Assembly (NCBI RefSeq): GCF_002252475.1 | Contig: NZ_NNRK01000023.1 | Span: 1-64,000, forward strand | From: Brucella rhizosphaerae | GTDB lineage: Bacteria > Pseudomonadota > Alphaproteobacteria > Rhizobiales > Rhizobiaceae | DNA: 64,000 nt | Direction of reading: 5' to 3' | Shown: piece after piece, positions 41,312-50,438 of the stretch | Position numbering within the stretch: position 1 is the stretch's first letter | Layout of the letters: every line of letters begins with the position of its first letter | The notes under the pieces: model-generated | The model's input: the letters and a program-made list of their open reading frames with translations, nothing else | Databases searched by the model: none | Told to the model about the DNA's origin: nothing | Position numbers and translations under genes: made by a program

Positions 41312-42382
41312 ATGACGAACAAAGATTCAAATCAAATCAATCTGCTGCGCCATTCCATCGACCGCAGAAGCTTTCTGAAAACGACGGCAGGTCTGGCGGC
41401 TTTCAGCATGACCAATGGCCTGCTGACAGCAGCATCCTATGCCGCGGGCGGTCTCGTTGCCCTTGTGCATACGCAGGCGGCAGGTGACGCGAGTGCTGTG
41501 GATTCCATGATCGCCAAGCTCAAGCAGCTTGCTGATGAACATGGCTTTCAATCACGCGCCGTCTATGCGCAGGACCCGGCAACCTACGAAACGATCTTCC
41601 GCACCCTGGGCGATGCAGGCGCTTCCGTGATCGTTTCAACGTTCAACGAAGTTGCGGAACCCTACAAGGCTTTGGCCCCATCCTATCCAAATACGAAATG
41701 GGTCCAGCTCTTCGCCGATCCTTTTGAGCCAGCAATTCCGAATGTCGTAACAGTCTCCTACGACTATTATCTCGGCTGCTATCTGTCGGGAATTTTTGCA
41801 GCGCGCTTAAGCAAATCCGGCAAGCTTGGCTTCATCGGCGGCGTATCCATTCCACCAATCAATGCCGATTATAATGCATTCAAGGCTGGTGCCTTGTCTG
41901 TGCGCCCGGATGCATCCGTGACGGTTGCTTTTGCAGGCTCATTCCAAGACCCGGCAAAGGGTCAGGAAATTGCGACGCAGATGTATTCAAGCGGCATCGA
42001 CTTCATTCAGACGGACGCGGCGGCAACCGATTTCGGCATTATTGCTGCAGCGAAAGAAGGCGAAGGACGCCTCGTCAGCGTGCTCGACCCTGCACAGTTC
42101 CCACAAGGCCCGAAGAACGTGATTTCGATCGTCGGCCTCGATTTCGGCAACTCACTTTATAATGAAGTCACAAAGGCTCTCGGTAATGATTTTGCTGGCG
42201 GCATACATGAGCATACCGGCCTTGGAACGGGTGTGATCGACTTCATCCCATCACCGCTTTTCGCGGAACAGGGACCGGCAGATCTTGTCGCCAAGGCAAA
42301 AGAAGTTGAACCGGAAATAGCAGCGGCGCGCACAGCGATCCTAAACGGATCACTGAAAGTTCCGTTCAATACAACGCTCTGA
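41312..42382 (+). CDS. BMP-family ABC transporter substrate-binding protein (purine nucleoside type)
   Basis: 356 residues of the Bmp/PnrA family, which bind purine nucleosides or related bases. The leader has a twin-arginine motif (DRRSFLKTTAGL, R18-R19) and a cleavage region at SYAAGG. ATG at 41312 is preferred over one 19 codons upstream (AAGGAAATGGG lies before it). The adjacent ATPase and the two permeases complete the importer. The substrate is inferred from family only. Confidence 0.87.
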   Translation: MTNKDSNQINLLRHSIDRRSFLKTTAGLAAFSMTNGLLTAASYAAGGLVALVHTQAAGDASAVDSMIAKLKQLADEHGFQSRAVYAQDPATYETIFRTLGDAGASVIVSTFNEVAEPYKALAPSYPNTKWVQLFADPFEPAIPNVVTVSYDYYLGCYLSGIFAARLSKSGKLGFIGGVSIPPINADYNAFKAGALSVRPDASVTVAFAGSFQDPAKGQEIATQMYSSGIDFIQTDAAATDFGIIAAAKEGEGRLVSVLDPAQFPQGPKNVISIVGLDFGNSLYNEVTKALGNDFAGGIHEHTGLGTGVIDFIPSPLFAEQGPADLVAKAKEVEPEIAAARTAILNGSLKVPFNTTL

Positions 42383-42404
42383 TTTCCGACTGGATCATGC
42401 TGCT

Positions 42405-43979
42405 ATGAACAAGGCCAGCCCCCCCATATTTGAATGCCATGATGTGACCGTACGATATGGTTCCGTTGTTGCGCTCTCCGATGTCGGAGCCGTCTTCGAA
42501 CGTGGCAAGATCCACGCCGTCGTTGGCCAGAACGGTGCCGGAAAAACGACCTTCGCCAGAGTTCTGGCTGGCCTCGTTCGTCCAGCATCGGGCGAACTGA
42601 AAATCGATGGCCGCCCACTTTTGGGCGGCAATGTGAAGGACGCCCGCCGTGCGGGTGTCGAGCTTGTGCATCAGAGTTTTGCGCTTCCACCATCCTTCAC
42701 CGTTGCAGAGGCGATGCAATTCGGTGCAGAAGGTGGAGGTCTCTTTTCAAGAACTGGTCTGGAAAAGCGCTGGCAACCGCATCTCCACGCGCTTGATGTG
42801 AAGGTGAAAGCCAAACAGCGTATCCGTGATCTGCCGGTGGAAACCCAGCAAGGCGTTGAAATCGCACGCGCCCTTGTTTCGGACGCCAAGCTTCTCATCC
42901 TTGATGAACCAACCGCTGTTCTGTCCCCTGAAGGGGCAGACAAGTTGTTTGAACGTGTGCGTCGGCTTAAAGAACGCGGCGTGACCGTGATCCTTATCCT
43001 GCACAAGATCAGGGAAGTTCTGGCGATTGCCGACACCGTTACGGTTCTGCGCGGTGGAAAACTCGTTGACGGGCCGCTACCCTGTGAAGATATCAATGCC
43101 GATAAATTGGCCGAGCTGATCATTGGAGCTGCTGCTGCAAAAAACCTCAATGCAGACGATAAAGCCGCACTGACAGGCACAACAATCGTCACGCACCCTC
43201 ATGAGGATATGGACGCTCAGGGCAGCGCGGCAATGCTCACTCCAATTCTGCGTATGACCAGAGTTTCAACGCGGCCCGATCCGGAAGGTCCGGCACTTGA
43301 TCAGATCAACCTGAACATTCACCCCGGTGAGATCATCGGTGTGGCTGGCGTTGAAGGCAATGGACAGCGAACGCTGGTCCGCGCAATTGCAGCGATGGCT
43401 GATGTGACAGACGGCCACATTGCTATCGACAACACCGATCTGACCAGCGCACCTCTTGCTACCAGGAGAGCTGCCGGCCTGCGCATCATTCCTTTCGAAC
43501 GTAATGTGGAAGGCCTGAGCCTGACCAGCTCGCTTTGGGAAAACTGGGCTGCTCGCAGCCTTCTTCAGAAGTCGCTGCTGTCAACAATCAGCCCGTCAGC
43601 CATCCGTAAACAATGCGACGCAGCACTCAAGGAATGGGATGTGCGCTATTCTGAAGTGGGCCAACGTGCAGGTTCGCTCTCTGGCGGCAATGCCCAAAAG
43701 GTTATCCTGTCTCGTGAAATGGATCAGGATGCGCGGCTCATTCTCGCAGCGCAGCCAACGCGTGGCCTGGACATTGGTGCGACCTCCTTCGTTTGGGATT
43801 CCATGCGCAAAGCACGGGCGCGCGGTTGCGGTTTGATGTTCATCTCATCTGATCTCGATGAAATCTTCGATATTTCTGACCGCGTGATCGTCATGCTTTC
43901 AGGACGCATCGTCGCCGAATTCCGACCACCTTATGACCTTGCAGCGGTTGGTGCCGCTATGACAGGAGTCCATCAATGA
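42405..43979 (+). CDS. Nucleoside-type ABC transporter ATPase (double domains)
   Basis: 524 residues with two fused ABC units. Walker A GQNGAGKTT is in the first; the second has the degenerate form GVEGNGQRTLV and signature SLSGGNAQKVILSRE. This is the NupA/YufO type that pairs with BMP-family binding proteins and two permeases. It overlaps the first permease by four bases. Confidence 0.88.
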   Translation: MNKASPPIFECHDVTVRYGSVVALSDVGAVFERGKIHAVVGQNGAGKTTFARVLAGLVRPASGELKIDGRPLLGGNVKDARRAGVELVHQSFALPPSFTVAEAMQFGAEGGGLFSRTGLEKRWQPHLHALDVKVKAKQRIRDLPVETQQGVEIARALVSDAKLLILDEPTAVLSPEGADKLFERVRRLKERGVTVILILHKIREVLAIADTVTVLRGGKLVDGPLPCEDINADKLAELIIGAAAAKNLNADDKAALTGTTIVTHPHEDMDAQGSAAMLTPILRMTRVSTRPDPEGPALDQINLNIHPGEIIGVAGVEGNGQRTLVRAIAAMADVTDGHIAIDNTDLTSAPLATRRAAGLRIIPFERNVEGLSLTSSLWENWAARSLLQKSLLSTISPSAIRKQCDAALKEWDVRYSEVGQRAGSLSGGNAQKVILSREMDQDARLILAAQPTRGLDIGATSFVWDSMRKARARGCGLMFISSDLDEIFDISDRVIVMLSGRIVAEFRPPYDLAAVGAAMTGVHQ

Positions 43980-45022
43980 TTGACCGGCTCGTTTCCGTTT
44001 TTCGCGCGCTGATCTTCATCCTGATCGGCCTCGCACTATGCGGCATCATCTTTCAGGCCGCGGGCTATTCAACCGGGCTGATGTTCCAGTCTATTGCGGA
44101 AGGCGCCTTCCTGCGGCCCGGCGCGCTGCAACAGGCTCTGCGATGGGGCCTGCCACTGTTCATCACAGCGGTTGGTGTCGCCGTGTCCTTTCGCGCTGGC
44201 TACTTCAATATCGGTGCGCAAGGGCAATTCTATATGGGTGCCATTGCAGCCGCATTCATGGCCGAATGGCTGAATGGTGCGCCTGCGCCAGTCCTCATAA
44301 CCGGTTGTTTCCTTGCTGGCATGACCGGTGGCGCGTTATGGGCTCTCTGGCCCGGACTGCTGCGACTGAAATCCGGCGCTGATGAAGTCATCACCACCCT
44401 CATGGGAAATTTCATTGCGGGACTGTTTCTCCTTTATGTCACGGCGGGGCCTCTCAAAGACCCCTCCGGGACAGGACAGCAGGCATCGAGCCGCCCACTT
44501 GCGAGCGTCTACCGCATCAGCGACTCTCTCGGACTATCGCCCACCATCATTGCCATCGCCGTTATCGTTGGTCTGGCAATGTGGTTTCTGGTCAATCGAA
44601 CGGCTTTCGGCGTGCTTTCGGGACTTGCGGGGCGCAACCCGACAATGGTGCAATGGCAGGGTGCGCGGACATGGCGTATCGGACTTGCCAGTTTCCTTTT
44701 GAGTGGTGCCCTTGCAGGTCTTGCAGGTACAATTGAATTCATGGGCCCCAACGGTCGTCTGACCGGCGGCTTCCTGCCGGGACATGGGTTTACGGCGATC
44801 CTTATCGCACTTGTGGCCAACTTTTCGGTTGTTGGAACCGCTTTCGTCGCCCTGTTTTTCGGTGGCCTCGCTTCAGCAGCTCTCTACATTCCGATCATGG
44901 CTGGCCTGCCTTCCTCGGCAATCGACATCATCAATGCAGCCATTGCTCTTTTCATCACAGCAAAATCCAGTGTCGTCGACCGGATAGCAAAACTCGGAGG
45001 ACGGATATGGAAGACTTCGTAA
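43976..45022 (+). CDS. Nucleoside-type ABC transporter permease 1
   Basis: 348-residue BPD_transp_2 permease (YufP/NupB type) with about nine membrane segments. A conserved FRAGYFNIGAQGQFYMGAIAA segment lies near helix 2. Overlaps: four bases with the ATPase gene and 16 bases with the next permease. Confidence 0.88.
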   Translation: MIDRLVSVFRALIFILIGLALCGIIFQAAGYSTGLMFQSIAEGAFLRPGALQQALRWGLPLFITAVGVAVSFRAGYFNIGAQGQFYMGAIAAAFMAEWLNGAPAPVLITGCFLAGMTGGALWALWPGLLRLKSGADEVITTLMGNFIAGLFLLYVTAGPLKDPSGTGQQASSRPLASVYRISDSLGLSPTIIAIAVIVGLAMWFLVNRTAFGVLSGLAGRNPTMVQWQGARTWRIGLASFLLSGALAGLAGTIEFMGPNGRLTGGFLPGHGFTAILIALVANFSVVGTAFVALFFGGLASAALYIPIMAGLPSSAIDIINAAIALFITAKSSVVDRIAKLGGRIWKTS

Positions 45023-45900
45023 TCGCGATCCTGCGTTCAGGTACGCCACTGATTTATGTCACCCTTGCCGGCGTCATCGCTCAGCGAACCGGTATCTGGC
45101 ATCTGGGGCTTGAAGGCCTGATGATTGCCGGTGCCTGCGCAACAATCATCGGCATTGTGCTCACGCAATCGATCTGGTTTGCGCTTTTGATTGCAATTGT
45201 CGTTTGTGTCATCGGATCGATCCTGTTCTGGTTTGTCGTCGAGAAACTGAAGGCAAACCAGATCATTGCAGGTCTCGGGCTCACAGGTTTGGGGCTTGGT
45301 GGAACAGCTCTCGCTGTCCAGTCTATTTTCGGGACACAGGCAGCCGTCAGTGCCCCGTTCGGTCTGCCACGCTTAGGTCCGGCCTTTGGCGCATATGGCT
45401 CACTTTCGATCCTCGTCCTGATGATGCCATTTGTCGTCCTCGCCATGTGGGTCGTCTTGCGGAGAACGCGCTTCGGCCTGCGTCTGGCAGCCGCTGGCGA
45501 GCATCCTTTTGCGGCACGCAGCGTTGGCGTCAATCCAGCTGTGATGCGCCTCGTTGCACTGATGATTGGCGGCATATTATGCGCACTCGCAGGCGCAGAG
45601 CTTGCAGCCGGTAGCCTTCAGATTTTTACACAGAACATGACTGCCGGTCGCGGCTTCATGGGCTTTGCAGCCGTAATATTCGGTGCGGGCCATCCGATTG
45701 GTGCAAGTCTGGCTGCCACGTTCTTCGCAGTCGTGGGTGCGCTCGGCATCAGGGCACAGCTCGCTTTCGGCGATCGTGTTCCGCATGATCTCCTGCTTGC
45801 GCTTCCTTATATCGCCACTGTTGTCGGCATCTGGGTCAGCACACAGTTACGCGGAGGCACAAAGGCTGCCAGCGGCTTCAGTGAATTGCGGGACCAGTAA
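45007..45900 (+). CDS. Nucleoside-type ABC transporter permease 2
   Basis: 297-residue BPD_transp_2 permease (YufQ/NupC type) containing AQRTGIWHLGLEGLMIAGAC, equivalent to the FNIGAEG region of the partner. About eight membrane segments. It forms the heterodimer with permease 1. Its start lies within the end of that gene. Confidence 0.88.
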   Translation: MEDFVIAILRSGTPLIYVTLAGVIAQRTGIWHLGLEGLMIAGACATIIGIVLTQSIWFALLIAIVVCVIGSILFWFVVEKLKANQIIAGLGLTGLGLGGTALAVQSIFGTQAAVSAPFGLPRLGPAFGAYGSLSILVLMMPFVVLAMWVVLRRTRFGLRLAAAGEHPFAARSVGVNPAVMRLVALMIGGILCALAGAELAAGSLQIFTQNMTAGRGFMGFAAVIFGAGHPIGASLAATFFAVVGALGIRAQLAFGDRVPHDLLLALPYIATVVGIWVSTQLRGGTKAASGFSELRDQ

Positions 45901-45933
45901 AAGCAGTACGACGTAACATTTCAGGACGGATCG

Positions 45934-47457
45934 ATGACCTTGAAGCAGAAGCAAACTATAATCAAAAACGCGACTGTCCTGACAATGTGCGCACAGCATG
46001 GAAGTCGCCCGTTTGAGGGCGACCTCCTGATTGAGAACGGTCGGATTTCGGCTATCGGGCAAAATCTCGCAGCCTCTCCCGATGCAACTGTGATTGATGG
46101 AAAAAACCGGCTCGTCATGCCGGGCCTTATCAACGCACACACGCATTCCAGCGAGACCTTCTTTCGTGGGCGCTATGAAGGCATGCCACTCGAAATATGG
46201 CTGCTGTATGCCTACCCGTTGCTGATGGGGCCGGTGATCGATGAAAGGCTGCTCTATCTTCGCAGCCTCCTCCTTGCGATGGAGTCATTGCGCAATGGTG
46301 TCACAACCATTTGTGACGATTTTTTCGATCCGCCTGCGCATGATCTCACGCGGCTGTCAGCGGTTTTCAAAGCCTATGAAGACGCTGGAATCCGAGCCAA
46401 TGTGTCAAGCGCTGCGATGAATATCCATACGCTGGACGCACTGCCTTATGCCCGCGAAGTCATGCCGCCTGAATTACAGAAACAGCTCGATTTCGGACCG
46501 CCGATGTCAGCCAACGCCTATATGGACTATTGCCGGTCGGCTTTCTCGACACTGCATGGCACGGCTGGCCGTATCAATTTCATGCTGGCACCATCGGCAC
46601 CGCAGCGCTGTACAGCGGAGTTACTTCAGGCATGTCACGAACTCGCGTTAAAAATGGGTGTTCCTTTGCATACCCATATTCTGGAGACAAAAACCCAGGC
46701 CGTCACTGGTCACGAACTCTATGGCAAAAGCCTGATCGCCTATATGCACGATCTGGGTGTTCTTACGCGTAACACCACTGTTGCCCATTCTGTCTGGGTC
46801 AGCGAGCAGGACATTGAACTCATGGGAGCGGCCAGATGCTCGGTCGCCCATAATGCGATTTCCAATCAGAAGCTCGGTGCGGGTATAGCGCCCATTCGCC
46901 AGCTGATGAATGCAGGCGCAACTGTCGGGCTTGGAACGGATGGTGTTTCTTCAAACGATACCGTGCGTATCTTTGACGTCATGCGTGTGGCGGGGCTCAT
47001 TCACAGTGTATCCGGCCCTGATTACAAGGAATGGATTTTTGCCGACGATATCCTGAAAATGGCCACGATCGGCGGCGCGCATACTGCCATGCTTGAAAAC
47101 GTCACCGGCTCCCTGGAAGTCGGCAAGGCCGCAGACCTATTGATCCTCGATCTCACCACACTCAGCTTTACCCCGCTCAATGATGTTGCGCGGCATCTGG
47201 TCTATGCAGAGAATGGTTCATCAATTGAGACTGTTATGGTCGCCGGTGAAATCGTCGTTCATCAGGGTCGGATGCGCTCAATTGATGAAGCGGCTATCCT
47301 TGCTGAAATCCGTGAACTTGTGCCGGCACACCTCGCCGAACACGCAAAACTGGAGCAACGCAACGCAGCGTTTCATTCGACCATGGCCGAAATTCATCGT
47401 CGCGCAACGTCAAAAGACATTGGCATGAACCGCTATGTGAGAGGCCCTGCCCAGTGA
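45934..47457 (+). CDS. Amidohydrolase of the cytosine/MTA deaminase-like (TrzN/AtzB) group
   Basis: 507 residues. Metal motif NAHTHSS gives H69 and H71; later ligands are in PLHTHILET, TTVAHSV and GLGTDGVSSND. The pattern (one HxH, then H, H, D) fits mononuclear nucleobase or aminohydrolase deaminases such as 5-methylthioadenosine/S-adenosylhomocysteine deaminase, guanine deaminase and chlorotriazine hydrolases. Being last in the importer operon, it is likely to hydrolyse or deaminate the imported nucleobase-like compound. Specific substrate not readable. Confidence 0.83.
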   Translation: MTLKQKQTIIKNATVLTMCAQHGSRPFEGDLLIENGRISAIGQNLAASPDATVIDGKNRLVMPGLINAHTHSSETFFRGRYEGMPLEIWLLYAYPLLMGPVIDERLLYLRSLLLAMESLRNGVTTICDDFFDPPAHDLTRLSAVFKAYEDAGIRANVSSAAMNIHTLDALPYAREVMPPELQKQLDFGPPMSANAYMDYCRSAFSTLHGTAGRINFMLAPSAPQRCTAELLQACHELALKMGVPLHTHILETKTQAVTGHELYGKSLIAYMHDLGVLTRNTTVAHSVWVSEQDIELMGAARCSVAHNAISNQKLGAGIAPIRQLMNAGATVGLGTDGVSSNDTVRIFDVMRVAGLIHSVSGPDYKEWIFADDILKMATIGGAHTAMLENVTGSLEVGKAADLLILDLTTLSFTPLNDVARHLVYAENGSSIETVMVAGEIVVHQGRMRSIDEAAILAEIRELVPAHLAEHAKLEQRNAAFHSTMAEIHRRATSKDIGMNRYVRGPAQ

Positions 47458-47519
47458 AGCGGCAGAGCATCTCCCGTTTAAGATGAAACGTTATGAATGC
47501 TCTATCTGTTTGTTTTTAC

Positions 47520-47564
47520 GTATGTCTTTCTCCCAAGACCGGTTTACGCTTTTGGGAGACATAC
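47520..47564. terminator. Convergent terminator between amidohydrolase and idnD genes
   Basis: GTATGTCT...CCCAA (47520-47536, containing a 4-nt bulge) pairs with TTGGGAGACATAC (47552-47564), just past the idnD stop codon. Confidence 0.5.
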
Positions 47565-47565
47565 T

Positions 47566-48597
47566 CTAGAACGTCAGCTGAACCTTCATAGACTGGTTGC
47601 GGTCGCCAGCAATCTCAAAAGCTGAAAGAACGTCTTCAAGCGGATAGACGGAACTCAGAAGCGGCTTCACATCGACGGCTTTGCGGTTGATCATATCGAC
47701 CGCAAGGCCGAACTCTTCGTGAAAACGGAAAGAGCCGCGCATATCGATCTCTTTCGAAACCACGATATTCTGTGGGATGGAGACATCGCCACCGAGACCG
47801 ACCTGCACCAGAATGCCAAGTGGCTTCAGCACTTCCAATCCCGCCCGCATCGCACGCTCGTTACCAGAGGCTTCAAACATAATGTCGAAGTAGCCTTTGT
47901 TTGCCGCATAACTCGCCAACTGCTCGGGATGCTTGGCCACATTAATGGTCCGATCTGCGCCAACTTCCCTAACCTTTTTGAGCACTGGCTCCATCACGTC
48001 GGTCGCGACGATCTCGCGCGCACCATGGGCACGTGCAGCAATGATAATCAAAGCCCCAATTGGTCCGCAGCCGGTTACGAGCACTCGCTTATTCAGTAAG
48101 GAACCAGCACGCGCGACAGCATGGAGTGTCACAGCCAAAGGTTCGGCGAAGGCCGCCTCATGAACAGAGATGCCATCGGCGACTTTGTGGCATTGCCAGC
48201 TTTGTGCAACCAGCCTTTGACGAAAGGCACCCTGAATGTGCGGCATAGGCATCGCGCTGCCATAAAATCGCATATTAAGGCAGTGATTTTGCATGCCCCT
48301 GAGGCAATATTGACAGGCTTCGCAAGGCCTGCTTGGCGAGACGGCTACCTGATCGCCAGGAGCCAGTCCACTCACGCCAGTTCCCAGAGCCGTGATGGTT
48401 CCCGCCACTTCATGACCAAGTATCATCGGCTCGCGCAGACGAATGGCACCGATACCACCGTGATTATAATAATGAAGGTCGGAACCACAAATCCCACCTG
48501 CCTGAATGGCAACTTCGACCTGACCTGCGCTTACGGCTTCGGGTTCGCGCTCCTCAATTCTGAGGTCTTTAGCGGCGTGAATGACGACAGTTTTCAT
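47566..48597 (-). CDS. idnD: L-idonate 5-dehydrogenase (zinc-dependent)
   Basis: 343-residue medium-chain dehydrogenase. Catalytic zinc ligands are C37 (GGICGSD), H62 and E63; the structural-zinc cysteines are C92, C95, C98 and C106. The sequence is closest in type to IdnD, oxidising L-idonate to 5-ketogluconate. It is divergent from idnO across a palindrome like the GntR operator. Sorbitol/xylitol dehydrogenases are the alternatives. Confidence 0.83.
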   Translation of the reverse strand: MKTVVIHAAKDLRIEEREPEAVSAGQVEVAIQAGGICGSDLHYYNHGGIGAIRLREPMILGHEVAGTITALGTGVSGLAPGDQVAVSPSRPCEACQYCLRGMQNHCLNMRFYGSAMPMPHIQGAFRQRLVAQSWQCHKVADGISVHEAAFAEPLAVTLHAVARAGSLLNKRVLVTGCGPIGALIIIAARAHGAREIVATDVMEPVLKKVREVGADRTINVAKHPEQLASYAANKGYFDIMFEASGNERAMRAGLEVLKPLGILVQVGLGGDVSIPQNIVVSKEIDMRGSFRFHEEFGLAVDMINRKAVDVKPLLSSVYPLEDVLSAFEIAGDRNQSMKVQLTF

Positions 48598-48623
48598 CCG
48601 GTCCTCCCTGATCTAACTTGCAT

Positions 48624-48639
48624 ATGTTATCGATAACAT
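48624..48639. promoter_or_regulatory. GntR/LacI-type operator between idnD and idnO
   Basis: Perfect 16-bp palindrome ATGTTATCGATAACAT, flanked by TTGCAT (48618-48623) and ATGCAA (48642-48647). Matches in style the E. coli GntR/IdnR operator, and similar sites occur at 54470 and 54667. Confidence 0.75.
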
Positions 48640-48698
48640 TTATGCAAGAACAATACTGTCAATGGCTGTTAAAGCATTTGAGTATCCGGGAGGAACCA

Positions 48699-49466
48699 AT
48701 GACATTTCCGCTCTTCGATCTGACGGGCAAACTGGCCCTGATAACCGGCTCCAGCCAGGGGATTGGTCTGGCACTCGCCCAAGGGCTTGCCCAGCATGGT
48801 GCCGAGGTTGTCATCAACGGCCGTGATCAGACCAAAGTCGACACAGCAGTGAAAGACCTGAGAGCTGCAGGCCATAAGGCATATGCTTCCAATTTTGATG
48901 TCACTGACATTGAAGCGGTGAAGACAGGTGTAGCCGCGATTGAGCGCGAAATCGGACCTATTGAAATTCTCATCAACAATGCTGGCATGCAGTTTCGTGC
49001 GCCACTTGAAGACTTCCCAGACGACAAATGGCAGCAGTTGCTTGCAACCAATGTTTCCAGCGTTTTCTATGTCGGGCAGGCCGTAGCGCGTCATATGATC
49101 AACCGTAAGCATGGCAAGATTATCAATATTGCCTCGGTTCAAAGTGAATTGGCGCGCCCATCTATCGCGCCTTATACGGCAACCAAGGGCGCAGTGCGCA
49201 ACCTTACACGCGGCATGGCAACGGACTGGGCCAAGTATGGAATCCAGATCAATGCTATCGCTCCGGGCTACTTTAAAACACCGCTCAATCAGGCACTGGT
49301 CGATAATCCCGAGTTCACCGGCTGGCTTGAAAAGCGCACACCGGCGGGCCGTTGGGGCAATGTCGAAGAACTGGTAGGGGCTGCGGTCTATCTCAGCAGC
49401 AATGCATCATCCTTCGTCAATGGCCAGGTGCTCCATGTTGATGGCGGCATGACCGCCAGCGTTTGA
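48699..49466 (+). CDS. idnO: Gluconate 5-dehydrogenase (SDR, IdnO)
   Basis: 255-residue SDR with TGSSQGIG at 16-23, NNAG at 93-96 and catalytic S146, Y159, K163. The FDLTGKLALITGSSQGIG start is typical of IdnO/gluconate 5-dehydrogenase, converting 5-ketogluconate to gluconate. ATG at 48699 is chosen because GGGAGGAA lies upstream; a TTG 27 codons earlier lies inside the operator. Confidence 0.85.
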   Translation: MTFPLFDLTGKLALITGSSQGIGLALAQGLAQHGAEVVINGRDQTKVDTAVKDLRAAGHKAYASNFDVTDIEAVKTGVAAIEREIGPIEILINNAGMQFRAPLEDFPDDKWQQLLATNVSSVFYVGQAVARHMINRKHGKIINIASVQSELARPSIAPYTATKGAVRNLTRGMATDWAKYGIQINAIAPGYFKTPLNQALVDNPEFTGWLEKRTPAGRWGNVEELVGAAVYLSSNASSFVNGQVLHVDGGMTASV

Positions 49467-49499
49467 TTACTGAATCACGTCAATCATGGGAGAAGATTG

Positions 49500-50384
49500 A
49501 TGAGCAAGACTTCAAACATTGCAGTCATTGGCGCCGGCATCATGGGCACGGCGATCGCTACCCGATTGCTGGAGACAGGCAATCGGGTGCACGTTTTTGA
49601 CCTTGATGCGGATAAGGTAGCCAAGCTTGTCGAGAAAGGTGCAACAGCCGCAGCATCTCCGGCTGAAGCGACCGCACAGAGCGACTTTGTCATTCTGAGC
49701 CTCAACCATGCCAATATCGTGCGCAGCGTTGTGTTTGGAGAGGGTGGCGTTGCACAAGCAGCATCGGCGGGAAAAACCCTCATCGACATGTCGTCCATCG
49801 ACCCTTCAGAAACCGCGAAGATGGCCGAGCAACTCGCCGCTGAAACCGGAATGAAGTGGGTTGACTGTCCACTCTCCGGTGGGGCACCCCGCGCTCTCAC
49901 TGGCGAGTTGACCATCGTTGCGGGCGGCGAAAAAGAAGACTTCGATCACGCTTATACCGTGATGCAACATCTTAGCGCCAACTACACATTGATGGGTCCC
50001 AGTGGAGCTGGCCAGACGACCAAACTCATCAACCAGCTTTTCTGTGCCGTAGCGTTTCAGGCCGTGGCGGAAGCAGTCAAACTCGCAGAAGCAGGCGGCG
50101 TTGACCCGGCAATCATTCCGCAAGCACTGGCAGGCGGCAGAGCCGACAATCGTATCATGCAGGAGTTCATGGGAAAGTTCGCGGCCCGCGACTACAGCCC
50201 CACCGGCCGCATCGACAATATGCTGAAAGATTTGGACGCGCTTCAGGCCTTTGCCATGAAAACCAAAACCCCGCTGCCAATGACAGGTCAGGTGGTTGAA
50301 ATTCATCGTCTGCTCTGCGCAGCTGGATTAGGCGATAAAGATTCTGCCGAGATGATGCGCCTACTTGACGGCAGGTTATCATAA
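49500..50384 (+). CDS. Beta-hydroxyacid dehydrogenase family NAD(P)-dependent oxidoreductase
   Basis: 294 residues of the 3-hydroxyisobutyrate/tartronate-semialdehyde/6-phosphogluconate-like family. The nucleotide loop IGAGIMGTA is at 10-18, the substrate loop is DCPLSGGAP (122-130), and catalytic K175 lies in GQTTKLINQ. Located behind idnO with GGGAGAAG before its ATG; likely reduces or oxidises a short or sugar-derived hydroxyacid. Exact substrate unknown. Confidence 0.82.
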   Translation: MSKTSNIAVIGAGIMGTAIATRLLETGNRVHVFDLDADKVAKLVEKGATAAASPAEATAQSDFVILSLNHANIVRSVVFGEGGVAQAASAGKTLIDMSSIDPSETAKMAEQLAAETGMKWVDCPLSGGAPRALTGELTIVAGGEKEDFDHAYTVMQHLSANYTLMGPSGAGQTTKLINQLFCAVAFQAVAEAVKLAEAGGVDPAIIPQALAGGRADNRIMQEFMGKFAARDYSPTGRIDNMLKDLDALQAFAMKTKTPLPMTGQVVEIHRLLCAAGLGDKDSAEMMRLLDGRLS

Positions 50385-50385
50385 G

Positions 50386-50408
50386 AAAGGCGGCCATTGG
50401 CCGCCTTT
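50386..50408. terminator. Bidirectional terminator between convergent idn and ghrB operons
   Basis: Stem AAAGGCGGCC (50386-50395) / GGCCGCCTTT (50399-50408) with 3-nt loop, followed by TATCGTTT on the plus strand. GC-rich with T/A tails on both sides; a strong bidirectional terminator. Confidence 0.85.
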
Positions 50409-50438
50409 ATCGTTTCAGGTTCTGTCAGACGTCACTGA

